From Citrobacter sp. 18056 (GTDB lineage: Bacteria > Pseudomonadota > Gammaproteobacteria > Enterobacterales > Enterobacteriaceae), in the NCBI GenBank assembly GCA_902706235.1, contig CACSJR010000002.1:310001-374000 (forward strand): 64,000 nucleotides of DNA, given 5' to 3'. Below are positions 19,384-28,006 of this stretch, one piece after another. Below the pieces are notes generated by a model. That model was not told where the DNA came from. It made no database searches and saw nothing but the letters and a program-made list of their open reading frames with translations. The position numbers and the translations under genes are program-made. How positions within the stretch are numbered: position 1 is the first letter of the stretch; each line of letters starts with the position of its first letter.

Positions 19384-21135
19384 ATGACAGAAACGCGTTT
19401 TTGGCGCGGGGCGGCGATTGCTGCTCTGCTGGCAGGAGGGACGTTCAGCGTGGCAGCGACGGAGCCGTCGCCCGCTGCACCGCCGGTGTCTTACGGTGTG
19501 GAAGAGGATGTTTTCCACCCGGTGACGGCCCAAAAGGGCATGGTCGCGTCGGTGGATGAAACGGCGACGAAAGTCGGCGTGGAGATACTGAAACAAGGAG
19601 GGAATGCGGTGGATGCCGCCGTCGCCGTGGGTTATGCGCTGGCGGTCACGCATCCGCAGGCAGGGAACCTCGGTGGCGGTGGCTTTATGTTGCTGCGCAC
19701 TAAAGACGGCAAAACCACATCGATCGACTTCCGTGAAATGGCCCCCGCGCAGGCCACTCGCGATATGTTCCTCGACGATCAGGGTAACCCCGACAGCAAA
19801 AAATCGCTGACCTCTCATCTGGCATCCGGCACGCCGGGTACGGTGGCCGGTTTTTCGCTGGCGCTGAAAGAGTACGGCACGATGCCACTCAATAAAGTGG
19901 TACGCCCGGCGATTAAACTCGCGAAAGAGGGCGTTATCGTCAACGATGCGCTGGCCGATGACCTGAAAACCTACGGCAGCGAAGTCATTCCCAATCATGA
20001 AAACAGCAAAGCCATCTTCTGGAAAAACGGCGAGCCGTTGAAAAAAGGTGACAAGCTGGTGCAGGCCAATCTGGCGAAAAGCCTGGAGATGATTGCCGAA
20101 AACGGCCCGGAGGCGTTCTACAAAGGGGCGATAGCCGATCAGATTACCGGGGAGATGAAAAAGAACGGCGGGCTGATAACCAAAGAGGACCTGGCGAATT
20201 ACAAAGCGGTGGAGCGCGAGCCAATCAGCGGCGACTATCGCGGTTATCAGGTGTTCTCCATGCCGCCGCCGTCTTCCGGGGGGATCCATATCGTTGAAAT
20301 CCTGAATATTCTGGAAAACTTCGATATGCATAAATACGGCTTCGGTAGCGCCGATGCGATGCAAATCATGGCGGAAGCCGAGAAACATGCTTACGCCGAT
20401 CGTTCGGAATACCTCGGCGATCCGGATTTCGTCAAAGTGCCGTGGCAGGCGCTGACCAGCAAAGCCTATGCAAAATCCATCGCCGATGAAATTGATATCA
20501 ATAAAGCCAAACCGTCGAGCCAGATCCGCCCCGGAAAACTGGCGCCATATGAAAGTAACCAGACCACCCATTTCTCGGTGGTGGATAAAGACGGGAATGC
20601 GGTGGCGGTGACCTATACGCTCAACACGACCTTTGGCACCGGCATCGTGGCGGGCAATAGCGGCATCCTGATGAACAACCAGATGGACGACTTCTCAGCC
20701 AAACCGGGCGTGCCGAACGTGTACGGCCTTGTCGGCGGGGATGCGAACGCCGTCGGGCCGCATAAGCGTCCGCTGTCCTCGATGTCACCGACTATCGTCG
20801 TGAAAGACGGTAAAACCTGGTTGGTAACCGGCAGCCCGGGTGGTAGCCGCATTATCACCACTGTGCTGCAAATGGTGGTGAATTCTATCGACTTTGGGAT
20901 GAACGTCGCCGAAGCGACTAACGCGCCGCGTTTCCATCACCAATGGCTGCCGGATGAGCTATGGGTGGAGAAGGGCTTTAGCCCGGATACACTGAAGCTG
21001 CTGGCGGATAAAGGTCAGAAGGTGGCGGTGAAAGAAGCGATGGGCAGCACCCAGAGCATCATGGTTGGCCCGGATGGTAAGCTGTATGGCGCATCAGATC
21101 CGCGTTCAGTGGATGATTTAACGGCGGGGTACTGA
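19384..21135 (+). CDS. ggt: Gamma-glutamyltranspeptidase Ggt
   Basis: Periplasmic enzyme that hydrolyses glutathione and transfers the gamma-glutamyl group. The 583-residue precursor has an N-terminal signal (hydrophobic core AAIAALLAGGTFSVA). It is cut by itself into large and small subunits before T394 in NQTTHFSVVD; that Thr is the catalytic nucleophile (T391 in E. coli). Substrate-binding landmarks GNLGGGGFML, FREMAPAQAT, SSMSPTIV and GSPGGSRI are intact. Divergent from yhhA, with a terminator after the stop. Confidence 0.96.
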   Translation: MTETRFWRGAAIAALLAGGTFSVAATEPSPAAPPVSYGVEEDVFHPVTAQKGMVASVDETATKVGVEILKQGGNAVDAAVAVGYALAVTHPQAGNLGGGGFMLLRTKDGKTTSIDFREMAPAQATRDMFLDDQGNPDSKKSLTSHLASGTPGTVAGFSLALKEYGTMPLNKVVRPAIKLAKEGVIVNDALADDLKTYGSEVIPNHENSKAIFWKNGEPLKKGDKLVQANLAKSLEMIAENGPEAFYKGAIADQITGEMKKNGGLITKEDLANYKAVEREPISGDYRGYQVFSMPPPSSGGIHIVEILNILENFDMHKYGFGSADAMQIMAEAEKHAYADRSEYLGDPDFVKVPWQALTSKAYAKSIADEIDINKAKPSSQIRPGKLAPYESNQTTHFSVVDKDGNAVAVTYTLNTTFGTGIVAGNSGILMNNQMDDFSAKPGVPNVYGLVGGDANAVGPHKRPLSSMSPTIVVKDGKTWLVTGSPGGSRIITTVLQMVVNSIDFGMNVAEATNAPRFHHQWLPDELWVEKGFSPDTLKLLADKGQKVAVKEAMGSTQSIMVGPDGKLYGASDPRSVDDLTAGY

Positions 21136-21142
21136 ATTACGT

Positions 21143-21180
21143 TGTGGCCCGATAAATAACGGTCGGGCCACATTTGTTAT
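21143..21180 (+). terminator. Terminator after ggt
   Basis: Ten-bp perfect stem TGTGGCCCGA / TCGGGCCACA (21143-21152, 21163-21172), then a T-rich tract. It separates ggt from the Hcp-lipase module. Confidence 0.85.
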
Positions 21181-21348
21181 TTTAATTAATTTCGTGACTG
21201 TCATTTCCTTGATTACTATTACCGGTTGATCCAATAAAAATAAAATCAATAATCGCGCTCATTATTTATATCGAGAGGGATAAAACACGCCTATTATCCC
21301 TGTATTGATAGTGGTCATTTAAAACCGTAACAAGCCAGGGATGCCAGG

Positions 21349-23334
21349 ATGAGTGATATTATTTATTTAACCCTTGAGGGAGAGTTTCAAGGAAAAATAT
21401 CTGCAGGCTGTGGCACGGCGACCTCAATAGGAAACCGTTATCAGCACGGACATGAAGATCAGATATTTGTGTTTAGTTTGTCAGGGACGATGGTCAACAC
21501 CGGGATGGGCGTCAATCACCAGGGCATTCGCTTCTGTAAAACGCTGGATAAATGCACCCCGCTGCTGATGAATGCCATTAACAATAATGAAAGCCTGAAA
21601 ATGGTATTCGATATTTACCGAATCAATAGAACCGGCCATTGGGAAAAGTATTATCGTATTGAATTACGAGGGGCCAGGCTCCAGGGTATCCATACCCGAA
21701 TTGTCGTAAATGATATGGATTATGAATATATTTCACTGAGCTATGACTATATTCTTTGCCAACATAATATAAGCGGAACCGAATTCAGTTATCTGGTGAC
21801 GCCGGATAACTACAACGCTCTGTTCCCGGTGGCGCTGAAAATTGTGGCGCCGCCGGAACCACCTGTTCGCCATATCACCCTGGCGATCGGTGTTTTCTTT
21901 GATGGTACCGGCAATAATGCGGTGAATACCCGAAATATGCAGGCCGCCTTTACCGCACAGCATTTTGATCTCAACAGCCCGGATGCACAAAGCATTCTTA
22001 TGAGGAATGCATCCGAACAAATGGGCGTCAGCGGAACCGGGGCGACGAGCTATCTGGGCGATTACTCGAATATTCACTGGTTGAATGAGTTGTATCGGCA
22101 TGAATTCCCATCTGAGAGCTGTGACCTTCAGGGTAAAATTTATGTGGAGGGTATTGGTACGCGGGCCGGTGAGCCGGATGATTTGATGGGGCTGGTGTTT
22201 GGCACCGCGGATACAGGAGTGATCGCTAAAACCGATGAGGCGGTGGCACAACTGGCTGCGAAAATCACGACAGCACTGGCTCTATTTGAAGGCAAATTCA
22301 TCGTCGACACATTGCAGTTTGATATTTTTGGCTTTAGCCGTGGGGCGGCGGCGGCCCGGCACTTTGCCAATCGGATCCAGTCTGAGGATCGCGCCATCAT
22401 CAATGCCATCGCCGCTGGGATGAAAGATGTTTCCTATAGCGGACCTGCCGCAGGGCAGACCCGCTTTATCGGCCTGTTTGATACCGTCGCGGCGATTGGT
22501 ACGCCAACCAATGGGTTGAATCCCCATAGCGCCGACACCGGGGAGGTTAATCTCCGCCTGCGTCCAGGCGTGGCGCAGAAGGTGTTTCAAATCACCGCAC
22601 AGCATGAGTGTCGCTATAACTTTGCCCTCAACAGTGTCGCCCCGGCCTGGCCGGAGCTGGCGCTGCCGGGTGTACACTCCGATATCGGCGGCGGCTATTT
22701 ACCGCAGGTGCGTGAAGACCTGTTTATCACCCGCCCTCAGGTGGAAACCCTACCCTTGAACCAGCCGGGCGAGCAGTCGCGTACTTACCATCAGACGATG
22801 GCGCAACTGCGGGTGATGGAGCACTCCCCATCAATTATGCCAATCATTCGCACCAACCCTATTACGCCAGACATTTGGGCTGACAACAATGTGCCAACCG
22901 ATCGCTATGGGCAAATGCAAAAACGCAGTTTTGCCGCACTGACGCTGCGCCAGCGGGTGGTCAAAAGCGACTGGTCGAAGGTGGTACTGCGGGTGATGCT
23001 CGACGCGGCGAAAGACGCGGGAGTGAGGTTTGATGCAATCACAAAGTTTAAAGAGCTTGATCTTCCTGCCGATCTTGCGCTGTTCGGTGAGCGTGCTAAG
23101 AAAATGGGAAAAGCGGCCCGTTTAAGAGAGTCAGTAAATGGGTTTAGTCCTGAGGAAATCGATGCGATCGCCAAAGACTATATCCACTGTTCGGCACACT
23201 GGAATGCCGTCACCCTCAACGAATCGGGAGAGCTGCAGGGCGGGACATCCACTTCTGAGCTGATTGGGTTTGTTAATCGACCGGATGAAGGGTGGCTTCG
23301 AACAATCTATAACATGGACGGTAAAAAAAGATGA
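21349..23334 (+). CDS. Hcp-domain fusion to a DUF2235 (Tle1-like) lipase, probable T6SS effector
   Basis: A 661-residue two-part protein. Residues 1 to about 160 resemble the YhhZ-type Hcp tube protein: IIYLTLEGEFQGKISAGC, SIGNRYQHGHEDQIFVFSL, KTLDKCTPLLMNAI and EKYYRIELRGARLQGI. From about residue 176 a DUF2235 hydrolase begins with LAIGVFFDGTGNN. The nucleophile elbow is GFSRG (S330), with D378 in GLFDTVA and H443 in GVHSDIGGGY as the likely triad. This is the Tle1 phospholipase pattern. There is no signal peptide, fitting delivery as part of the T6SS tube. The stop overlaps the next gene (ATGA). No other T6SS gene is in the window. Function is inferred from domains. Confidence 0.85.
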   Translation: MSDIIYLTLEGEFQGKISAGCGTATSIGNRYQHGHEDQIFVFSLSGTMVNTGMGVNHQGIRFCKTLDKCTPLLMNAINNNESLKMVFDIYRINRTGHWEKYYRIELRGARLQGIHTRIVVNDMDYEYISLSYDYILCQHNISGTEFSYLVTPDNYNALFPVALKIVAPPEPPVRHITLAIGVFFDGTGNNAVNTRNMQAAFTAQHFDLNSPDAQSILMRNASEQMGVSGTGATSYLGDYSNIHWLNELYRHEFPSESCDLQGKIYVEGIGTRAGEPDDLMGLVFGTADTGVIAKTDEAVAQLAAKITTALALFEGKFIVDTLQFDIFGFSRGAAAARHFANRIQSEDRAIINAIAAGMKDVSYSGPAAGQTRFIGLFDTVAAIGTPTNGLNPHSADTGEVNLRLRPGVAQKVFQITAQHECRYNFALNSVAPAWPELALPGVHSDIGGGYLPQVREDLFITRPQVETLPLNQPGEQSRTYHQTMAQLRVMEHSPSIMPIIRTNPITPDIWADNNVPTDRYGQMQKRSFAALTLRQRVVKSDWSKVVLRVMLDAAKDAGVRFDAITKFKELDLPADLALFGERAKKMGKAARLRESVNGFSPEEIDAIAKDYIHCSAHWNAVTLNESGELQGGTSTSELIGFVNRPDEGWLRTIYNMDGKKR

Positions 23335-24014
23335 AATTACGAAAAACTCTGATCGTTACGTTACTGTTTGCCGCTGCCGGTTGTAGCGGCCCCAAAACGT
23401 ACCCCTTACAGTCAAAACAGGCGGCCAGCGGCGACTGGACGTTACCCTATGGCGAATGGTCTTTCTACTTTCAAACACCTGCGGGCCTGCCAGCACAAGT
23501 ATCCCATGCCCGGGTCATTGATACCGATGGTTATCTTTACACTTTCAACACGCTTGATAGTACGGGCGAAGATCCCGATTCGATTGGTAAGTGGGCAAAT
23601 ATGAGGGGAGGTGGATTAGTTCATTTCAATAAAGTCAAAAAGCCACCGCAGTATATGGTGTTTTGCTGGGATTCGTTGATTGATAAAAAAACCTATGAAA
23701 CCAGCGTGGTGTTTTCCCCGGAGACCTGGCAGCAGATGAAAACCCCGGTCGATCAAAGCGATGGGGGGAGACACTCCGACTGGTATGACTATATGGTTTT
23801 TGGCCTGGCTCCGGAAGGAAAAGTCAGGATTGGTTTGCCTGATACTGCTAATTACCCCACCCCCCTGATCAAGCCGATCAACCTGCAAACCCGTTCTGGC
23901 GCAGATCTGACTCTCTGTAAGGGGAAAACCAGACACCCGGACGGTTATGATGACATCGAGTCCATTCAGAATTTTATTAAGGGGAAAACGTATCCCTATG
24001 GGGATTGGGATTAA
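23331..24014 (+). CDS. DUF2931-like lipoprotein, probable immunity protein for the Hcp-lipase
   Basis: 227 residues starting with a lipoprotein signal; lipobox LFAAAGC gives acylation at C18. The +2 residue is Ser, so outer-membrane sorting is expected. The body is Trp/Tyr-rich, with LPYGEWSFYFQTPAGLPAQ near residue 38 and a repeated PYGDWD at the extreme C-terminus. This resembles the DUF2931 lipoproteins found beside Tle1-type lipases. It is translationally coupled to the effector by a four-base overlap. Tle1 acts on phospholipids from the periplasm, and a periplasm-facing lipoprotein is where its immunity protein is needed. Family call moderate, role inferred. Confidence 0.75.
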   Translation: MKLRKTLIVTLLFAAAGCSGPKTYPLQSKQAASGDWTLPYGEWSFYFQTPAGLPAQVSHARVIDTDGYLYTFNTLDSTGEDPDSIGKWANMRGGGLVHFNKVKKPPQYMVFCWDSLIDKKTYETSVVFSPETWQQMKTPVDQSDGGRHSDWYDYMVFGLAPEGKVRIGLPDTANYPTPLIKPINLQTRSGADLTLCKGKTRHPDGYDDIESIQNFIKGKTYPYGDWD

Positions 24015-24026
24015 TTCCGGCGACTT

Positions 24027-24047
24027 GCCGGGTGTTTGACGCCCGGC
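24027..24047. terminator. REP-like hairpin between the immunity gene and yhhY
   Basis: Imperfect stem GCCGGGTG / CGCCCGGC in the 51-bp gap between convergent genes. It could end transcription in either direction. No long T-tract. Confidence 0.5.
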
Positions 24048-24065
24048 GATCTTCGTTCCAATGGA

Positions 24066-24560
24066 TCACTTCATCCGCGCCATAAAATACGCATCCACGT
24101 ATTCGCCGTTGCGCAGGGCAAAGTTTTTACCAGTGCCTTCCACTTCGAACCCGAATTTGCGGTACAGGCCGATACCTGACGGATTATCGACGAACACCGT
24201 CAATTCAATCCGCTCGACACGCAGCCAGTTATCACACAGATTCACCATCTCACGCAGCAGCGCACTGCCGACGCCCCGGTTCTGAAATTCCGACGCGACA
24301 CTGATGCCAAAGGTGGCAACATGGCTGCGTCGTGGATTTTCCATCACGTCCAGCACCAGATGGCCGACTACCCGTTCGTCGATGCAGGCTACGAGCTGGC
24401 GTCTGTTGGGTTTACGCATCACGCGTTCGTGCCACATCTCCATCGAAGGATGAGGAATTTGTAGCGTCGAGTGATATACATCCGCATGCGTGTGCATCTG
24501 ATGTAAAGCTGCCGCGTCGGTGGCTTCAACGTGGCGGACGATTATCTCACTCGTGTTCAT
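24066..24560 (-). CDS. yhhY: L-amino acid N-acetyltransferase YhhY (AaaT)
   Basis: GNAT-family acetyltransferase. The E. coli homologue acetylates certain L-amino acids such as Met and Phe. The ATG at 24560, behind GAGAAGAGGA, gives 164 residues (E. coli 162). The acetyl-CoA site is the V-x-x-x-F-QNRGVGSALLREM segment (about residues 86-100). The C-terminal GFEVEGTGKNFALRNGEYVDAY block is nearly identical to E. coli. Divergent from ryhB. Confidence 0.93.
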   Translation of the reverse strand: MNTSEIIVRHVEATDAAALHQMHTHADVYHSTLQIPHPSMEMWHERVMRKPNRRQLVACIDERVVGHLVLDVMENPRRSHVATFGISVASEFQNRGVGSALLREMVNLCDNWLRVERIELTVFVDNPSGIGLYRKFGFEVEGTGKNFALRNGEYVDAYFMARMK

Positions 24561-24644
24561 TCCTCTTCTCCTTCGGTTAGTTGTCCCCTTTAACATCTCC
24601 GAGTCACAAAATTTCGTCAACCGCTGATTTTTATCAAAAAGGGG

Positions 24645-24678
24645 TAGACAAGTGCGAATGATAATGATTATTATTGCC
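24645..24678 (+). promoter_or_regulatory. Fur-controlled promoter of ryhB
   Basis: A -35 element TAGACA (24645-24650) and -10 TATTAT (24669-24674) with 18-bp spacing. A Fur box GATAATGATTATTATTGCC at 24660-24678 matches 15 of 19 positions of the consensus. Fur-Fe(II) bound there would occlude the -10 and start, as known for E. coli ryhB. Confidence 0.85.
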
Positions 24679-24680
24679 AT

Positions 24681-24770
24681 GCGTTCAGGGAGACCCCTAC
24701 GGAGAACCTGAAAGCACGACATTGCTCACATTGCTTCCAGTTTATAGCCAGCCTCGCGCTGGCTTTTTTT
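24681..24770 (+). ncRNA. ryhB: Small regulatory RNA RyhB
   Basis: About 90-nt RNA made during iron limitation. It pairs through Hfq with mRNAs of iron-using proteins and causes their decay. The sequence holds the conserved pairing core ACATTGCTCACATTGCTTCC (about 24719-24738) and GGAGAACCTGAAAGCACGAC just upstream. It ends in a rho-independent terminator (AGCCAGC / GCTGGCT, 24746-24764, then Ts). The position between yhhY and yhhX and the orientation match E. coli. The 5' region and the bases before the terminator differ slightly from E. coli. Confidence 0.94.
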
Positions 24771-24790
24771 TGCCCGTCTTATTTGACGCC

Positions 24791-24873
24791 GTAGCGGCGT
24801 TGGCTGCGCTCACTTACCCCAGTCACTTACTCCAGTAAGCTCCTGGGGATAAGCTCTCTTGCCGCCTTGCTAC
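24791..24873. repeat. ERIC element (copy 2)
   Basis: About 83 bp bounded by GTAGC / GCTAC. The core GCTCACTTACCCCAGTCACTTACT and GTAAGCTCCTGGGGAT closely match the ERIC consensus. It lies between ryhB and yhhX. Related to the copy at 7850-7940. Confidence 0.88.
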
Positions 24874-24972
24874 AACGCCAACTAATTTGGGCAAAATGGA
24901 GAAAATGGAGATGTCTGCTTTCCCTGACTTCAAGTATGGTAAGTGGAATTCAAAGTCAAAAAGGACTGAGCC

Positions 24973-26010
24973 ATGACCCTACATTGTGCATTTATTGGTT
25001 TTGGAAAAAGTACTACCCGTTATCACCTCCCTTACGTTCTCAAGCGCAAAGACAGCTGGAATGTGGCGCATATTTATCGTCGCAGCCCGAAGCCGGAAGA
25101 GCAGCATCCGCAATATCAGCACATTCATTTCACCAGCGACCTGAACGACGTGCTGAACGATCCGCAGGTCAAGCTGGTGGTGGTCTGTACGCACGCCGAC
25201 AGCCATTTTGATTATGCGAAACAGGCGCTGGAAGCCGGGAAAAACGTGTTGGTGGAAAAACCGTTCACCCCTACATTAGCTGAAGCGAAAGTGCTGTTTG
25301 CATTGGCAAAAGAGAAAGGGCTGACGGTCACGCCGTATCAGAACCGTCGCTTTGACTCCTGCTTCCTGACTGCGAAAAAGGTGATTGAGAGCGGCAAACT
25401 CGGCGAGCTGGTTGAAATTGAGAGCCATTTCGACATGTACCGTCCGGTGGCGGAAACCAAACCGGGCCTGCCGCAGGATGGTGCGTTCTACGGTCTGGGT
25501 GTACACACCATGGACCAGATAATCTCCCTGTTTGGCCGCCCGGATCATGTGGCCTACGATATTCGTAGCCTGCGTAACAAAGCGAATCCAGACGATACCT
25601 TTGAAGCCCAGCTGTTCTACGGCGACCTGAAAGCGATCGTCAAAACCAGCCATCTGGTGAAAATCGATTACCCGAAATTTATCGTTCACGGCACCAAAGG
25701 TTCGTACCTGAAATACGGTATCGACCAGCAGGAAACCAGCCTGAAAGCCAATATTATGCCGGGCGAACCAGGTTTTGCCGCGGACGACAGCGTCGGTCAG
25801 CTTGAGTATATGAATGCTGAAGGCGTGATCGTGCGGGAAGAAGTGAAGCCGGAAATCGGTGACTACGGCCGTGTGTACGATGCGCTGTATCAGACGCTGA
25901 AAAATGGTGCACCGAATTACGTCAAGGAATCTGAAGCTCTGACCAATCTGGAAATCCTCGAGCGGGCCTTCGGGCAGGCTTCTCCCGCCACGATAACCCT
26001 CGCGAAATAA
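24973..26010 (+). CDS. yhhX: Putative oxidoreductase YhhX (Gfo/Idh/MocA family)
   Basis: NAD(P)-binding oxidoreductase of unknown substrate, 345 residues, collinear with E. coli YhhX. The Rossmann motif GFGKSTTRYHLPY is at residues 9-21. VEKPFTPTLAEAK near residue 95 carries the EKP motif of the family. The central domain has the GLGVHTMDQIISLFGRPD block with the typical catalytic His region. The ATG at 24973 matches the E. coli start. Confidence 0.93.
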   Translation: MTLHCAFIGFGKSTTRYHLPYVLKRKDSWNVAHIYRRSPKPEEQHPQYQHIHFTSDLNDVLNDPQVKLVVVCTHADSHFDYAKQALEAGKNVLVEKPFTPTLAEAKVLFALAKEKGLTVTPYQNRRFDSCFLTAKKVIESGKLGELVEIESHFDMYRPVAETKPGLPQDGAFYGLGVHTMDQIISLFGRPDHVAYDIRSLRNKANPDDTFEAQLFYGDLKAIVKTSHLVKIDYPKFIVHGTKGSYLKYGIDQQETSLKANIMPGEPGFAADDSVGQLEYMNAEGVIVREEVKPEIGDYGRVYDALYQTLKNGAPNYVKESEALTNLEILERAFGQASPATITLAK

Positions 26011-26134
26011 GCGGATTTGGCTCCTCTGAAGTTGTTCATAAATTTTGAACAGAGGAGTCAATTTTCACCCACTATCATCCTTAACGGTTCCGGTCCACAC
26101 TAACTCCATCGAAATGAACACGGAGTTAGACATC

Positions 26135-26830
26135 ATGATTTTCTTACGCAAAGCAAACGAACGTGGCCATGCAAATCACGGCTGGCTGGACTCCTGGCAT
26201 ACCTTCTCGTTCGCCAATTATTACGATGCGAATTTCATGGGCTTCTCTGCGCTTCGCGTCATTAACGACGACGTGATTGATGCCGGTCAGGGCTTCGGCA
26301 CTCACCCGCACAAAGACATGGAAATCCTGACCTACGTGCTGGAAGGGGCCGTGGAGCACGAAGACAGCATGGGCAACAAAGAGCAGGTGCCCGCCGGTGA
26401 ATTCCAGATCATGAGCGCCGGGACCGGCGTGCGTCACTCGGAGTACAACCCGAGTAAAACGGAAAAATTGCACCTGTATCAAATCTGGATTATCCCGCAG
26501 GAAACCGGCATTACGCCGCGCTATGAGCAGCGTCGTTTTGACGCCGAGCAGGGCAAACAGCTGGTGCTGTCGCCAGATGCGCGTGACGGTTCCCTGAAAG
26601 TGAACCAGGACATGGAACTCTATCGCTGGGCGCTGTTGAAAGATGAGCAGTCGGTGCATCAGATTTCGGCTGACCGTCGGGTGTGGATCCAGGTGGTGAA
26701 AGGCAATGTCTCTATCAACGGCACCCAGGCCACTACCGCCGATGGTCTGGCGATTTGGGATGAGCAGGCGATTTCCGTCCATGCCGACAGCGATGCTGAA
26801 ATTCTGCTGTTTGATCTGCCGCCGGTATGA
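26135..26830 (+). CDS. yhhW: Pirin family protein, quercetin 2,3-dioxygenase YhhW
   Basis: Bicupin of the pirin family; the E. coli homologue oxidises quercetin in vitro. The ATG at 26135 gives 231 residues with GGAG about 9 bases upstream, equal to E. coli. Metal ligands are in the N-terminal cupin: GTHPHKDMEILTYVLEGAVEHEDS (two His, then His/Glu) and SAGTGVRHSEYNP. Located between yhhX and gntR as in E. coli. Confidence 0.93.
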   Translation: MIFLRKANERGHANHGWLDSWHTFSFANYYDANFMGFSALRVINDDVIDAGQGFGTHPHKDMEILTYVLEGAVEHEDSMGNKEQVPAGEFQIMSAGTGVRHSEYNPSKTEKLHLYQIWIIPQETGITPRYEQRRFDAEQGKQLVLSPDARDGSLKVNQDMELYRWALLKDEQSVHQISADRRVWIQVVKGNVSINGTQATTADGLAIWDEQAISVHADSDAEILLFDLPPV

Positions 26831-26848
26831 TCCTGATTAAATAAATTT

Positions 26849-26879
26849 CAGAACCTTTCCCCAATGGGGGAAGGTTCTG
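26849..26879. terminator. Hairpin between yhhW and gntR
   Basis: Fourteen-bp stem CAGAACCTTTCCCC / GGGGGAAGGTTCTG with one mismatch, closely following yhhW. The T-tract is weak on the plus strand. Confidence 0.6.
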
Positions 26880-26931
26880 CTGCGTCCATGATAAACTGAG
26901 GAAATGTTCCCCCTTTATCAGCCTCCGGACG

Positions 26932-27927
26932 ATGAAAAAGAAAAGACCCGTACTTCAGGATGTTGCCGATCGCGTCGGCGTGACCAAAATGACGGTCAGT
27001 CGTTTTCTGCGTAACCCGGAACAGGTTTCCGAGGCGCTGCGCGGTAAAATAGCTATCGCTCTTGATGAACTGGGTTATATCCCCAACCGCGCCCCGGATA
27101 TTTTATCCAACTCGACCAGCCGCGCGATTGGTGTCCTTCTTCCTTCACTGACCAACCAGGTTTTCGCGGAAGTGCTGAAAGGCATTGAAAGCGTGACCGA
27201 TGCCTGGGGCTATCAGGCCATGCTTGCCCACTATGGCTACAAACCGGAAATGGAAGAGGAGCGTCTGGAATCGATGCTCTCCTGGAATATCGATGGTTTG
27301 ATCCTTTCTGAGCGCACCCACACTGCACGCACCCGCAAAATGATTGAAGTGTCCGGCATTCCAGTGGTTGAATTGATGGACAGCCAGTCGCCGTGCATTG
27401 ATATCGCCGTCGGTTTCGATAACTTCGAAGCCGCCCGCCAGATGACCGCCACCATTATTTCGCGCGGCCATCGCCACATCGCCTATCTTGGCGCACGGCT
27501 TGACGAACGCACCATCATCAAACAGCAGGGCTACGAGCAAGCGATGAACGAAGCGGGCCTCACGCCCTACAGCGTGATGGTTGAACAGTCATCATCGTAT
27601 TCCTCCGGGATTGAGCTGATGCGCCAGGCGCGTCGTGAATATCCGCAGCTCGACGGTATTTTCTGTACTAATGATGACCTTGCGGTTGGTGCGGCGTTTG
27701 AATGTCAGCGCCTGGGCTTAAAAATCCCCGACGATATGGCGATTGCCGGTTTCCACGGCCACGATATCGGCCAGGTGATGGAGCCGCGTCTGGCGAGCGT
27801 ACTGACCCCGCGTGAGCGAATGGGGCGCATCGGCGCTGAGCGCCTGCTGGCGCGCATTCGTGGTGAAATTGTTACGCCTAAGATGTTAGATTTAGGTTTC
27901 ACATTGTCACCAGGCGGATCAATTTAA
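26932..27927 (+). CDS. gntR: Gluconate operon repressor GntR (LacI family)
   Basis: LacI-family repressor that releases DNA when gluconate binds. It controls gntKU and other gluconate and Entner-Doudoroff genes. 331 residues: helix-turn-helix LQDVADRVGVTKMTVSRFLRNP (about 8-29), hinge helix near ILSNSTSRAIGVLLPS, then the two-lobed periplasmic-binding-protein fold. It lies directly upstream of gntK, with a promoter region between them holding its own operators. Confidence 0.96.
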   Translation: MKKKRPVLQDVADRVGVTKMTVSRFLRNPEQVSEALRGKIAIALDELGYIPNRAPDILSNSTSRAIGVLLPSLTNQVFAEVLKGIESVTDAWGYQAMLAHYGYKPEMEEERLESMLSWNIDGLILSERTHTARTRKMIEVSGIPVVELMDSQSPCIDIAVGFDNFEAARQMTATIISRGHRHIAYLGARLDERTIIKQQGYEQAMNEAGLTPYSVMVEQSSSYSSGIELMRQARREYPQLDGIFCTNDDLAVGAAFECQRLGLKIPDDMAIAGFHGHDIGQVMEPRLASVLTPRERMGRIGAERLLARIRGEIVTPKMLDLGFTLSPGGSI

Positions 27928-27936
27928 ACTGACAAG

Positions 27937-27952
27937 TTTGAAGTAGATCACA
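27937..27952 (+). promoter_or_regulatory. CRP site upstream of gntK
   Basis: TTTGA-N6-TCACA, one mismatch from TGTGA-N6-TCACA. It is placed upstream of the gntKU promoter region, where CRP activation is known in E. coli. Confidence 0.7.
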
Positions 27953-28006
27953 CAACGCAGTTTATCGTCCGGATGGTTATTGCTTATCCACAAGCCCGGC
28001 AGGACA

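Noticed and set aside
19324-20571. 415-codon minus-strand frame inside ggt
   Set aside because: Antisense to a well-conserved enzyme gene; the peptide is a codon-bias by-product in a GC-rich gene.
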